Source: Durusdinium trenchii (Eukaryota; Sar; Dinophyceae; Suessiales; Symbiodiniaceae). Taken from it: a stretch of 64,000 nucleotides of DNA. Below the pieces are notes generated by a model, which was not told the DNA's origin, did no database searches, and saw only the letters and a program-made list of their open reading frames with translations. The DNA lies in NCBI GenBank assembly GCA_963970005.1, contig CAXAMN010013780.1:114751-178750 (forward strand), written 5' to 3'. Below, piece after piece: positions 42,149-54,480 of the stretch (within the stretch, counting starts at the first letter, position 1; each line of letters starts with the position of its first letter). A program made the position numbers and the translations under genes.

Positions 42149-43202
42149 GAGGGTGCAGCAGAGCCCTATTCAGTAGGGCATTTCTAGCAATCCAGGATAA
42201 TCCAACCTCATGGGACATGAATAGCTACATCAGGGCTCTTTGAAAGCCTGAAGTGAATCACTGCTGTTTTGGTGGAATCGGAGGCTCTGGTTGAACTAGT
42301 CCAAACTAGACTCAGAACAGTCTGTCTCCGGGCGTGGCCGTGCTTGTCAGATAGGACAGGACAAGAGCTGCTCCCTTTGGAATCCAGAGAATATCTGGCA
42401 TATCGTGCTCTCTGAGCTTTTCCCAGCCTACTGCGTAAGCTGATTTTATAGCATTCTGGAAAGGATGCCCCGGACACCTGGGAATCGACCCATTTGCAAG
42501 GCCAGTTGATCAGACGCTTGGTTCTACCTTTGGCTGTCATTCTCAAATGGCTCCCTTCCCAATCCATGTTTCGAATGGAATGCGCGGCATGAGCCGAGTG
42601 TTCCAACGCCCTCGAAAGAGATGATGCTCGAGCTACTCGAGGTTCCGTTTGTTTGCATTTTTTTTGCATTTGTGGCCGACATGTCCTTTGTTCTCAAGAT
42701 GAAGTCGACAATTTGACTGTAGCAGGTTGAAGGTTGACTGACTGCAAAGATCATTCATCCAATTGTTTTTTGCAAGGTCACATTCTGCAGTGTTGTACAT
42801 TGTAGTGATAGTTTGTTGGTGGAAGTCAGACTCAAGTCGACTCCACGCCGCATTTGAGGATACAAAAGACGAGAGCTAGTGGACTTTCTTGAAAGCTGCT
42901 GCCGAAAGAAGAATAGGAAGAATCGGTGATAATCGGTATCACAAGGTACATCGACATCCACAAGGACACCCTGGAAGAAGAGGAAGAAGAGGATCACCCA
43001 GCTGGGAATGCCGGGAATGCAGGGAATGGAGGTGTATGAAACTATAAATCCACAATTTTGTAAGGCGATTTGATCATACCAATGAGACATCAATTCACAC
43101 ACACACACATCCAAGCAGCTATAGTTCTAATTGGAGTCAACATTCTCCAACAGTTCCTCTGCACGACAGAGCAGAAAAGGCAGCCAAACTATTTGATACT
43201 AG

Positions 43203-43258
43203 TTGTGACACAGAGAGAGAGAGAGAGAGAGAGAGAAAAAGAGAGGGGGGGGGGAGGA
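43203..43258 (+). repeat. (GA)n and poly-G microsatellite
   Basis: A GAGAGA run followed by a G run. Non-coding low complexity. Confidence 0.9.
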
Positions 43259-44089
43259 TGAAGACATTTGTGTGTTGCTTTTGCCCGAAGATGATTGTTA
43301 GCCGGGGACTGTGCTACAAGGCTTATCGGATGACATGGGACGCGCCGGGATGGGATGACGGAATTTGTGCTACTTGCAGCGAAGACAACTTGTAGCTGCT
43401 CGCAGATGCCCAAGGTTGATAGACTGAAGCATCTGACATCATTGCTTGGATGATCACAAGTATACGGGTCATTCTACTGTATCACATGCAGAGTCGATTG
43501 GGCAGACCAGTGTTGATTTGCCCACTGCTCCACGCGAGGATGCAGAGAAACCTGCGGAGGGAGATGGGGCAGCAACCTCAGGATGAACCGAAAACGAGTT
43601 TATGTGGCCAATGGGGTTCTGGGCCAGAGTTTCTGGGTCGTAGCCCTGACATGGCCTCAAACCTAGTGATTTTCCGATGATTTTTCATGATTTTCTGGGC
43701 TTTCATGTGTTCATTTTGCATCGGACCTGCATTTGTGGCATTTTGTGACAAGCTTGCGGTCTGGACCCCACCCTTTTGATTGCTTCATGATCCTTCAACA
43801 TCGGATCTCAGGCCTCCAAAACGCTCTGGAAAGATGAAATGTTGGACTATGGCGGGCAGACGGCTATTCTTGTTTTGATATCTATAGTCTATATTAGTCT
43901 ATATCATTGTAATGTATATACACAGTATATATAGTGTCTCTGCGTTCATCAGTGTCTGATACTGCACTGATACTGCAGGTTTGTTGGCAAACTATACCTT
44001 ATGTTTTTTCTTTTATTCAATTTCAAGTTGTCTCTTTGTTATCCGACGTCTTTCTTTTTCCCTAAATTTTTGAACTTTTTTCCAAGACT

Positions 44090-44290
44090 TCATCAATTGA
44101 CCTTTGGTAGAGCCAGTACTCTGTCGCCTCTGAAGCTTTTGAAAGGTCTTCGGGAAGAAGAAGAGACTCGTGCTTCGCCTGAAGAGATCAATGCAAAGCA
44201 GAAAGGCTCAGAGCGGGACATAGGATCTGTCAATCTGGGAATTTCAGAGACAAATCAAGCATTGATTTCTTTTAAAGGCATGGACTTGAC
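44090..44290 (+). CDS. Candidate exon
   Basis: The ORF portion reads ASTLSPLKLLKGLREEEETR and PEEINAKQKGSERDIGSVNL, hydrophilic and helical. It follows a pyrimidine-rich stretch ending near CAAGACTTCATCAATTG. Not recognised. Confidence 0.3.
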
Positions 44291-44429
44291 ATGGTTTACA
44301 CTTCTCAGACGCGGTGTTTTGTTAACTATGTATACAGATTGTATTGATTGTTCTGGCTTCTGGAGCATAGCAACACACGTCTCCCAAGTGGACCTGTAAC
44401 CTTTGGCCAAATCTGCAGCCATGACCAGG

Positions 44430-44545
44430 CAATTCAGGTCCTGATGTTCTTGATGTCCAGATCAAGCTTGGATGCCAAGCAAATGCCTTCATGACATCAG
44501 ATGCCGGCACCATTGGTTATCGCATGAGCTGCTATATCACGAAAG
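44430..44545 (+). pseudogene. Short segment faintly like a Helitron replicase
   Basis: One frame reads NSGPDVLDVQIKLGCQANAF, then TIGYRMSCYITKGSP. A D-V-Q-I ... Y-x-x-x-Y-I/V-T-K pattern occurs in the N-terminal part of Helitron-type replicase-helicases. The segment is too short to decide. It ends inside the repeat that starts at 44,536. Confidence 0.2.
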
Positions 44546-45062
44546 GTAGCCCTTTAGGGGATACCTTGAGTTTGTCTTGCGAAGCAAGTGTTGGGACGTC
44601 CGGGTCTAATAATTGATCGCTCAATTCAGACCCCCCCCCCCGAATTGATTTTTCAATACAACCCCCCCCCCCCCCCTCCCCCCCTCTAAAATCAGTTCTC
44701 TCCTGGAGAACGTCTTCGTGAGCCTCTCATGATTTCAGGATAGTTGAAACCCTCTTGAACATTCAGAAAGAGTGAATATGAAATTCTAATCACGAAAGGT
44801 GTTCCCCGAGGGGATACATACCTAGAGTTTGTTTTGTGAAGTACGTCAATTCTCTCCTGGGGAGCGTCTTCGTGAGCCTCTTATGGTTTCAGGATAGTTC
44901 AAATCCTATGATGTTCCGATTCAATGCTCACCGATGATCTGAGCCATGGGGCAAGTTTGTTTTCTTAAGAATCTTTTTGAACATTTCGAGAGTACATGTT
45001 TGAACATTTAAAGTGCATATGAACATATATTTACGAAAGGTCGCCTCCGAGGGGATAAATCA
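44536..45062 (+). repeat. Interspersed direct repeats with C-tracts
   Basis: The unit has the order CACGAAAGGT..CCC..GAGGGGATA, GAGTTTGT.TTG.GAAG, TTCTCTCCTGG.GA.CGTCTTC, GTGAGCCTCTTATG.TTTCAG and GATAGTT. Copies lie at 44,536-44,755 (interrupted by C-runs, 44,631-44,687), 44,790-44,910 and, partially, at 45,031-45,062. No coding capacity. Confidence 0.7.
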
Positions 45063-45599
45063 CCATGTCGAACATTGCATTTTTGTTCCTGCCTCTCGCG
45101 TTCTCTTCTCTTCCCGCTGTCCTACCTTTCGTGTCTCCCTCCTCTCAAGTACTGATTTGAGCGAGTACAACGGTGCCACCCCGTATGGAGCAAGGGCGAA
45201 GAATGCTGCATGTTGACTTGCCCTTTTCGTGCATGTTTGCGAGTTTGTGTCTGTGAATGTAAACAATGAACTACACCATTCTTTTTTCATTATATTGTTT
45301 TCAGCTTGTATGCAGTTCAAGCCAGAATCAGTCCGAGAGTTTGCGAGTGCTCCGAGCCTGCGTTTCAAAGACCTCTCAGTCACCCATTTTGGTTCGCAAG
45401 TCACCCTCTGTGTGCTGTCACTCACCCAGACCCCTGCAAGCCCCGAACGCAAGTTGTTCAGATGAAAGTGTGGCGTTTGATGCGCTGTAGTTCTGAACCT
45501 TGATCCTTTGCTTTGCGTTTTTGTCTTGCCCCATGCAGTTGCCATATGTTGAGCATGTCAACTCTCTTGAAGTTCCTGTCTTGCTATATAGTCAGTGCT

Positions 45600-47220
45600 T
45601 TCTTTCGTCCTTCAGTGAAGGAGTTACCCGTTGGCGCCTTTCTCAACACATCAAACTGCAGGCAGTTCAAGCTGAAGGGCTTGAGTGCCATGCGCGTTTT
45701 CCTGCGCACGCGGGGCATTCCGGACAACATGAAACAGTGAGGAACCTCAGACACAGCTGGCCAGAATCAGCCGTTGTGAATTGGAAAGGTAGCTAGATGC
45801 CTTTTGTGTGGCGCCACCGAAACATGGACTCAAAATGCTTGGAACCTGTTGTTGTGAGGTGCCAGATTACCCCGAAGATGGTGAAAGACATGGCAGCGCA
45901 ACTTGGAATTCGTGCCAACCCAGACCTTTACTGGTATTCCTTGCAGGGAGACCTAGAATCCTCAGTTGCTATTCAAACGGCTGACAGCCGTTCTCCGATC
46001 ACTGCAAGTTCACAGATCACAGCCTCACAGAGTTGCAGCCTTGATGCCAGATCACACGTGCATTCCTACTTTGGTTGATTATGGTGCCTTACCATAGAGA
46101 CTCTTCATATTTTAATAGTGGATGAAAAGCAATAAAGCCAGTTTGTGCAAAAGGTACCAGGGTTAAATAGGCTCTGGATGTTTGTGGTGCAGCAAACAAT
46201 ACCCCACCATATTCTAATACACACATGTATGTACATTGCATGCTGTGGGACCTGATGTTGCACCTCTGACTTCTCAGGTTCGCGCTTCGCTACTCGTTGG
46301 CTCCCGAATGGGAGGCAAGGCACCTACATGTACCTGCTGGTCTTGTGGCCTCCATCCTAAGAGCGATGGCCTCCAACCTGTCTTGCTCGCCGTTTAGATG
46401 TATGACAATGTGAGTGAGACACCGTGCCAAAGATTTGCCTGTCTCAGGTCATCGTGAAGCAGGATACCCGTTTTTACGTCCACCTGCCCTCAGATCGCAT
46501 GCAGATTGTGCATCCGATGATCAGGCCTCATGTCTTGAAAAAGTCAACCAAATGTATATTTGTTATGTACATATACATATTGTATACGAATTACTTACCA
46601 TATAGAGAGTTTCCATGAGCAAGTCTTCCCTTGCGCTTCTAAGAACCAAGACAGCATGACCTACAGTGTACCTTGCTGCAGGCGCTTTCGTGAACACCTT
46701 GAGGACGATTTTGTGGCTGACATCCCTTCGCGTCGTAGCTTCTGTTGTCTTGTCAAGATGGAAAGTTCAATTGAGTCCGGAGCCCTCCAGGACACTCGAC
46801 AAAATGAGTTCCTCTGGGAGCAGCTCACTTAGTCAATCTGTATCTATTGAGCTGTACTGCTTCTTCAAGGCAAGTCAACGGGACTCGCCTTTCAAATTGA
46901 CGTTCCTGACAAGCCAACCTTGCTCAAGTTTACCGGCTGGTTCTCAGTTGACTCAGCTGCCTGGCTGTATCTCTCCCATTCAACTTTGAACTTCCAAGGT
47001 ATCGTGGATTTGTGCAGATGAAGTGTAGCGAGCTCACCTGGCATGTATTGTTGAGCCCAACAGGCAACCAAAGTGCATCACGTTTTGTGCTCCATCGGTG
47101 TTTCAAGCTTAGACCAGATTCTCTGCGCTTAGACGACCAGATTCTCTTCTGCTGGAACCGGGGGAGGATACAGCGTCCAGGTGTGGCATTCCAGATGCAA
47201 TTGTTTGGTGCCAGCAGTGT
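45600..47220 (+). CDS. Candidate exon group, unrecognised host gene
   Basis: Open + strand segments are separated by likely introns. About 45,615-45,740: KELPVGAFLNTSNCRQFKLK, MRVFLRTRGIPDNMKQ. About 45,826-45,960: CLEPVVVRCQITPKMVKDMA, AQLGIRANPDLYWYSLQG. About 46,447-46,550: VIVKQDTRFYVHLPSDRMQI, then PMIRPHVLKKSTK. About 46,679-46,830: FREHLEDDFVADIPSRRSFC, SGALQDTRQNEFLWEQL. About 46,868-46,990: TGLAFQIDVPDKPTLLKFTG, SVDSAAWLYLSHSTLNF. The second segment resembles in shape a ubiquitin-like or FERM F1 strand-helix pair, but that is weak. It may be a separate gene or upstream exons of the IQ gene. Splice sites were not all confirmed. Confidence 0.4.
46345..46385 (+). repeat. Two units of the 21-bp LRAMASN repeat
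   Basis: GGCCTCCATCCTAAGAGCGA, then TGGCCTCCAACCTG. The same repeat occurs at the right end of the window (63,933-64,000), and a half unit at about 29,976. Confidence 0.7.
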
Positions 47221-47622
47221 GCCCTTCACCTCCCGGGATCGGGAAGATGGGGTCCGACCGTCGCATGGGACACGGGTCCAAGGACCGTCGCCAGGTGTTT
47301 AGAACATGTTGACCTGAAGAGGTACAGATTACTTCTGCGCCACTTGCTTTCTATCGTCTCACAAGCTACGCCCTCAGCCGGATGTGGCGACAGGTCGGTA
47401 GAAGATGAGAGGTGTGGTGACATTTTTCCGAGCAGCAGCGCATCTCTTAGTGGAAAAGGCCTCTCCGGGCTGTGAGGTCTGCACGTGGCAAAAAGCATTG
47501 GCCTTCTCCTATTCCTGGCTGTAGATACCTTACAGCGTCAGAGGCAGGGTGGACAGTTGTCGGCGATTGGCTCCTTGAAGCATACCAAGTATATCACACA
47601 CATTAGACTCTTCCAAGTATAG

Positions 47623-47735
47623 GACGCTACTAGGGGCTCCTGGCATCGCTACTAGGAGCAAGGACGCTACTAGGGGCTCCTGGCCGTACTACTAGGAGCA
47701 AGGACGCTACTAGGAACAAGAAGCTACTAGGGGTT
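47623..47735 (+). repeat. Dispersed CTACTAGGAGCAAGG repeat
   Basis: The most regular copy, with about three units GACGCTACTAGGGGCTCCTG alternating with CTACTAGGAGCAAGG. A preceding ATTAGACTCTTCC recurs just after the array, near 47,738. Confidence 0.85.
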
Positions 47736-47759
47736 CCATTAGACTCTTCCGTTCCAGGC

Positions 47760-49020
47760 AGCGAGAATGCACGATCACTTGCCCTTGCTGAACGTTGGAT
47801 TCTCCATGCGCCGACGGTTTCTGGCGCGGGACAACCAGTCCGTGCACTCGGGGCTGTCAATATACTGACATGGATGGTGGCTTATTGCACAGCCTAGGAG
47901 CACCAAGAAACCAACAGCACCATGCCGCCTAAATGTATATTCACCTAGTGATCCCTGGATAACTCTTGACTCACAAAAAAGAATCATTGATCAATAAAGA
48001 GCTGCCGTGATTCCTGGATGGTTAAACACCTTCATATGTTTCTTTTTTGAAAAAATAGCCAATCAACAGTCAACATTAATGAAGCCCGGACCACGATACA
48101 TCTAGAACTCTAGAACGCTGAGGTCAGATCGGAATGGTTCCAGAAGTGGAGACACATGGCTCTTCTTCCATGTACAGGAGCTCAGTTTGCGCACTGCTGG
48201 GATCTGGGCCACGTGCGCACACACACACACACTCGAGATACAATGAGTACGATGTAAAGGCCCATGCCGCAAGGAAACCTTAGTATGAAAGAGGCCTGGA
48301 AAAGCAGGTGTTATCAAATCCCAACACCAAAACATCCACAGGTCAAAGTTTCAAGGGTACCGGGTGCAAAGCATCAAATCGCACATGCTGCAAATCCTGC
48401 GTGTCTCCAGTCGGCGAGCGAGACGATTGAACCGATCGATAGTATAGGTAGGTAAGTCAATTAATGGCAAGCCTCGTGTTGTCTTAGGGCAAGCAAGAGA
48501 AAATTTATGAAAAGCCTCCTGGTATAGCGAGCGAGACGAACTTCGTCTCATAGCGGAATGAAAATTCCTCCGGTCTACAAGCGAGACAAAAGAATCGCTC
48601 AGTAGCGTAGGAAGTGCAGGTGCACATCCATGGCCAGTGGATGCTTTCCTCTCTGATGCATAGCTTCATTGGACAGAGTAGCATCAGAGAGCTCTGTCCC
48701 CCCGCTTTTTAACAGCAAAACCCAGAAGAGCCGAAAGGCTTCCTCTGACTCTGAGGGTTACACGCACGCACATGCTCGCGTGCCCGCGCACCTGGGAGGA
48801 CGTTCCAAGGCAGGCACATCATAATGGGTCGCTGGAGTGTACCAGACAGACATTTGTCTTTTGAAGGAAAGCGAAAGGGACAAGCTCTAGGCAGAGTACT
48901 CCAAGGTTAACACTTCAGCATCCACATGAACTATGTGAGTCAGGGCTAGACCCCTTGTTTTGTTTGGTATTACTTGTTTTGATTATCCTTTGAGCGCCAA
49001 GTAATTGCCGGTCGAGTGTA
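47760..49020 (+). other. No supported gene; upstream region of the IQ gene
   Basis: ORFs are short and without motif. A small hairpin GAGACGA..TCGTCTC lies at about 48,532-48,548, and GCGAGCGAGACGA recurs at about 48,413 and 48,527. A T-rich stretch (TTTTGTTTGG, TTGTTTTGATT) lies 45-70 bases before the ATG at 49,027. Dinoflagellate genes lack TATA boxes and some have TTTT motifs, but this is weak. Confidence 0.3.
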
Positions 49021-49026
49021 GTTATC

Positions 49027-49112
49027 ATGTCCGAGGCCGATACCTTTGAGGCTGCGCTTTTGCAAGCCCCAGAGAAGCATTGGTTTTTGAAGCGCCCCTT
49101 GCCCAGGATGAA
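49027..49112 (+). CDS. Probable first coding exon of the IQ-motif gene
   Basis: The ATG at 49,027 opens 28 codons, MSEADTFEAALLQAPEKHWF then LKRPLPRM, ending at a canonical donor AA|GTAAGA (49,113). The short acidic start, in-frame run to a consensus donor and following series of IQ exons on the same strand support it as exon 1. It ends in phase 2, which does not fit the open segment at 49,889 directly, so at least one exon between is missed. No upstream AG for trans-splicing was assessed as decisive. Confidence 0.45.
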
Positions 49113-49133
49113 GTAAGACTATATTATGTATAA

Positions 49134-49171
49134 TATATATATAATTAGTAATATTACTAATTATATATATA
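49134..49171. repeat. Perfect 38-bp AT palindrome
   Basis: TATATATATAATTAGTAAT and its exact reverse complement meet at 49,152/49,153. It could extrude a cruciform. It lies 22 bases inside the first intron of the IQ gene. Confidence 0.95.
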
Positions 49172-49888
49172 CATATGGTACTGTAAGAGTTCAATTGTCA
49201 TATGAACTGTTTTGACAATTGCACAGCAAGAGCTGGCTGACCTCAATCTCCGTATGAGTTAGTTCTGAAAACAGTCTCATCGTCCTTTCTTTTTTTATGC
49301 ACGACAAATTGCACTTTGTCGCAGTTTCTCCAGCCACGAAACCGACACTGACAACCGCAAGGTTTGAAACCACCGCGGCTGGCACCAACTGCGGAAGGCT
49401 TCACATCCGATCTGCAGTCACACCGATAAAAGAGACCATTGCTAAAGAATAAACGGGTACCTCTTTTGCTAGGCTGGTTCGTTGGATCAAATCAGTTCCA
49501 GAGTTTTAGCAGCAACTGTGACATATCCGCGCTGCATTGGGCCTGAGTTTTCCTTTTGATTGCTCCAACCTCCCCATTGGTTCCAAACATAATAGCCTTT
49601 GCTATTCTTGTTTTGATTGCTTTTAGTCAACCAAAAACAAATTCTTTGAGGTCCGCCGGTAAGGAAAGAAACAAAACCGGAAACTAAAGGCATTGGATAT
49701 CGGACATACAATACATGTTATAAATATTGGTATATTGTACTGCTCAGAAGACTCCTTTAAGGCTTGCTTGAACACAAGCGGGTCGTGGCGCAGGATACTA
49801 CTACAACTTCCGAAATGACGTGATTGCAGATGACCCGTCGCATATTATGCCTTCCGGCTTAGTCGGCCCTTTTACTCGTGCAGCATAG

Positions 49889-52800
49889 ATGGGAACTGCT
49901 GTTCAGCTGCAGAACCTATTTGGTGTGTCACTGAATGCCGCGCCTTTGCAGAACCCTAGGTCCAAAGCCCATGAGCAAAAAGCCATCGCGCTACTGCAGA
50001 AGAATATTCGAGGTGCCATCACACGCAAGCGCATTCAGAAGGAGCTGAAGGCAGGAAGAGCTTTTGTCAATCTTTGCAAAGCTGTACGGCTCCTCATGAG
50101 GCTGAGATTGCAGACGCTGTAAAGTAGTGACTGTCCACTGTCTACACCAGAAAGCCGTGCAGTAGAATTTAGGTGAATTTACATGAACTTACTATCAGGC
50201 TGCAAAGGTTATCCAAAAAAGCAAAAGGATGTCTGACGCTCAGAGTCGGTGAACACGGACTTGAGAAGAACACGGTCGGGCGGACGGCGTGTCCCACCAC
50301 GGACACCCCAGAACATGCTCCTAATAGCTTCTTGCTCCTAGTAGTAAGGCCAGGAGCGCCCCTAGTAGCGTCCTTGCTCCAAACGTAGCTTCTTGTATTC
50401 GATGTCTTGAGGTGGGACGTAAGGAAGGTGAAGACGGAGACCGCGAGAAACCTTCAGCTTCTCAAAGGCGACAAAATCGGACTTTCGATTTTGTGGAGAA
50501 ATCTAGCCACACTGCGCCGACTTTCCTGTGTCACAATCCTTTCCTCAACAAGTCTTGCCAAGAGACATGACTGTCGATTGCAGGAGTCTTATCTCAAACA
50601 GCCTTCCAGGTTCCAAGTATCAGTTGGATGAAAGGGTGCGCATGTCAAACATGGGATTTTTCATGTCAAAGGGTTTTGGATTACCAGCCATTTGTGTACG
50701 GTATAGAGGTTGATCTAAGTTAAATTTGAGTTATATAAGATTTAAGGCAAAGCGCAAGCTTTCTGGAGCGAGCTTTCGCGAGGCTGGTACATGAGATACC
50801 AATCTGTGGAGAAGCACGAAAAGCTTCTCCATCGGGCCCCAGTCTCAGATCCTCCAATTTCCAAGGGTATTTGCAGAGCAGAATGAAAGCTTATTTGCAG
50901 AACATTGGAGAACCTCATTCTGAAAGGTTATTTCCAAGTCTCTTTTTTTTGAACCTCATTTTCAATGCACGGCTCGCTGGTCAATGCAGAACCCTCCCGA
51001 TTCCAAGCGCCTCCGAGGTCACGCGATTCCAAGCACAGTGGAGAGGCTACGTGGTGAGATGCGAACACTACAAGACGTCCAAAGCTCAAGTGGTTTTGCC
51101 AAAGTGCTGCCTGGTCTTGAAGGAATCCAGGAAGGATAGCACACTATCACATGTTTGGTGAGATATTGGATAGGCTCATGACGGCTAATGTTCCACATGC
51201 AACTGCTTGCTGCATATGTATGTATCCAGCAACATCCAGCAACAATTTGACATGTTTCTCGGGCATACCCCCTGAGATACTACAAATCAGCATTTAGGAA
51301 GGGGTTTGCGCAAGACGAATGTTGAATACATAGCATGACACTAGTGTATAATACAATATACATGGGAAGGTTGTCTGGCTGCGTCTGATCCGTTTCAGGA
51401 TGCTGGACATCACTCGCTTCCAGGCGAAGTGGAAGGGAACCCTGACAAGGCCTGCATCCTGAAACGATGCGAAGCGTGTTTATTTTATTTTGGGGAGGGT
51501 CGCTGACGCAGGGATTGGAACAGATGTGGGGACTTGGCCTGAAATGGCGCAAGGCGTCGTCACAATGTCATTGTGACTGCCGGTGTGCTGGAACCTGAGT
51601 CGAATCTGCCCAACATCGTCTTACAGCGTAGGTTGGATTGGCTGAAAGCGACCAAGGACGATTCAGCGCACCTACCGGGGTCGCCTCTATGGACGCCGGC
51701 CGATGAGAGAAATGAGACAGGCCCGATGTGAAATGAGAGTCCGTTGGGGCCATGGAGTCTACCCCTTGGAGCAGCCCTGAAGATGTCCTGAAGATGCCAC
51801 TAGGTTGGAGGCCATCGCTACTAGTACATGTCCTGGAGATGCTTAGTCTCAGTTCAGAGGACATCGGACTTCATGATTCATGATTGGACGGCAGGACGGT
51901 CGTTTCGTGTACCGTCTCTGTTCCGTTTGACCACACCGTTTCGTGTTGCGTTTGGTATCCAGGCGGCGATGAAGATCCAAGGCGAGCGGCGAAGCGTTGT
52001 TACTTGTTCTTTTGTTTGCCCAGCTTTGCTGCAAGGCGCTGTATGAAAAAGTATGCAGAATATATACATTGAGTGTGTATACTGTATGGGAGATTTTTGA
52101 GCGATATTTCATGCTTCACATTCATAATTCCAGATTCCATGAATTTTTCTCAAACCGAAGGGCTCTAATATCTCCCAAGCTAGAAGCAGAACTCTGAAGA
52201 AGTGAAGAAGTGCTGAACATTTGGGCCTGTTCACTTACTAAAAGGTCTTTGAAGTCTCGTAGTTTTTCTCATTTTCCATCATTTCCCTCAACTTCTTTTC
52301 TTTGTTTGAACCGCATCTTTGCCGCAGCTATGGCCCGTGGTGTGGCTTTGCGGGAGCAGATGCGGCATCAACATCGGGCTGCAGCATATGTGCGGTTTGG
52401 GCATTCGCAGGATGTCGAAACTGATGTTTCATGGTTGTTGATTCATTGATGGGGACGGGCTTTCGTTGCATCATAAATGAGAGCATTTTGGAGATGCAAA
52501 TGCACTGAGTGCAAATGTGTGTCAAATGTGGTCCGGCAGCGAGTGTGGATAGGGCGGGTGCAGCCGTACTATCATGGGACTCTTTCAGAAAGGACAACGA
52601 GTGGGTGATGACAGTGATGTTTCTTGCTGTGGTTGTTTCTGGTGTGGCACACGGAGCGACTTGCAGCAGTTTGACTGCCAGGTCCAAGCACATTGGAATG
52701 GATATCAGGCAGTGCGGGTCGATCTGATGTACATAATCCATGAAGTGGGTTGGATGGGAGCAGAAGAAGTGCTCAGAACGAGACCGCAATTCTCAAGTGG

Positions 52801-54480
52801 CCATGACAAGTCAGTTGGAGTCGAAAAGGCTCAGTTGTGCACCGCTTGGAGTCGTCACTGTGGCAGGCGAGAAAGATGACGGCTAAGAGATTGACGTCTG
52901 CGGTTCCCTCAGAGAAACGCTGACGCGTTTTTGGTCAGGTGCGGATTCTGACCACAAACCTGTCAGAAGGCTGAGGTTCATTGAAAGAGGTACAGTAGAC
53001 CCAAACCTGGAAACAAGAGTTCATTCCGCTGTCCTTAGGACACGTTTGATGTATCATGACTCGCTCAGTTTCGGCGACTTTTTTTGCATAGCGTGCTCCA
53101 AGGTGGTCATGCTGCAGCGGAATTGGCGGCGTTTTCAGTCACAGCTCGGTGGTCTCAGGAGAGAGGAAGAGAAACAGCTAAGACAATCTAAGGCAGTGAA
53201 GGTACTGAGGGGGTTGCTGAGAGGCGATTTGCATACTCCGATGATACCCTCTATTTAGCCTTTGCCTTCTTTTGGGATGTGGAGTCAGGCGAGCTGTTTT
53301 GGGGTAAAGTTGCGCCCAGGCTGGACGTGAAAGTCATCCTTTACGACAAAATGGAGACCGTGCGGCCACTGGTCCGAAGCCGGCTGAAGCCGTGGGCCCG
53401 TGGACCCTCGCCTCGCGTCGGTGCGTTTCACCAGGCACACACACATACACATGTGGGAGGTTGAGTCGAACCTGTTCTTGGTAGGTTTGTCGGGTGCCAG
53501 CAGGTGGGTCTGTCCAAAAAAGACCACCATGCATATGACCAACGGGGCAAGCTGTTTCTCTTTTTCAAGCGAGCAAGCGGGTACAGACAGCGCCGATGGG
53601 ATCCAATGGGACCAGTGATTTGTTTGTAAGGGGCAGAGCCACTTAGACTTAGACTGTTGTAGAAGAGCGGCGAGAGTCATGATTCCTTCTGTGCCACCAA
53701 ACAAACCTGCAGTTGAACGAACAACCAGAAGTGGCATAGCCACCACTGCTTGTATTGCAACCTGTTACTTCACAGATTTTGGGTTTGAAGGAACAAGTCC
53801 AAGGACATGCTGAGATTGCTCTTGACATTGCACCCTGAACGCACCCTCCCTAGGCAGCGGTTCCTTGAGCTGATTCGCTCAAAGCTTGAAGGCTCGGCTG
53901 CCGTTCTGTTCGGGAACCTAGATGGGCCCGGTGCGTGCGGTGGAACGACGGCTTCCGCTCCTCAAAGAGTGGAAGCAGCGAGGGGATGCGGAGACTGGAC
54001 AAACGAACAGAGGCACGAGAAGAAGGGAGAAGAGTTGAGGAGAATATAAGAAGAGCTGAGGAGTAGAAGGAGTAGAGGTAGAGAGAGGGGAAGGGACAGG
54101 TTTGAAAGGGATGGAATGAATGCTTTCGAAGGTTGGGTTTGGATTATGTGGGACAAGCGCATTCGGCATGACATCTTGAAGATACTGTTGTGGATTGTTT
54201 GTGAATTCCACTCACTGCCTCTTTGTGTTTGGCTCTGTTTTTCCTTTTTCGGAAGCTAAAGCATGCTCAAACAGTTTTGCTGGCCTCCTCAGGTTGTTGG
54301 TCAAAAGCATTGTGCAATATGCTGTTTTCCCCACATCGTGATTGCAAAAGCCATCTGAGGATCCAACGGAATTGGAGGAGACATTCAGAGTATCACAAAG
54401 TTGTGCAGATGAGGACAGAAAATCCTGACCTGACATCAACTGTTGAGATATTGCTCAGCAGCAGCAGCAGGTAGTAGAAC
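49889..54480 (+). CDS. IQ-motif gene: exons with successive calmodulin-binding motifs
   Basis: Open segments each hold about one IQ motif. 49,979-50,047: AIALLQKNIRGAITRKRIQK. 50,199-50,249: AAKVIQKSKRMSDAQSR. 51,015-51,074: EVTRFQAQWRGYVVRCEHY. 51,400-51,450: ITRFQAKWKGTLTR. 51,963-52,046: AAMKIQGERRSVV. 53,098-53,218: VVMLQRNWRRFQSQLGGLRR. 54,343-54,477: HLRIQRNWRRHSEYHKVVQM. Most follow CAG. Exons without an obvious IQ lie between, for example about 53,262-53,410 (VESGELFWGKVAPRLDVKVI) and 53,807-53,930 (ERTLPRQRFLELIRSKLEGS). IQ motifs bind calmodulin or related light chains, so the product is probably a calmodulin-binding, cytoskeleton-associated protein. No myosin motor was found. Confidence 0.65.
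50317..50393 (-). repeat. Dispersed CTACTAGGAGCAAGG repeat
   Basis: Reverse-orientation units in an intron of the IQ gene (TAGCTTCTTGCTCCTAGTAG, GCGCCCCTAGTAGCGTCCTT). Confidence 0.8.

Noticed and set aside
42208-42669. 153-codon minus-strand ORF
   Set aside because: Composition rich in Ser/Arg/Ala without a motif, and no neighbouring minus-strand exons. Not distinguishable from chance.
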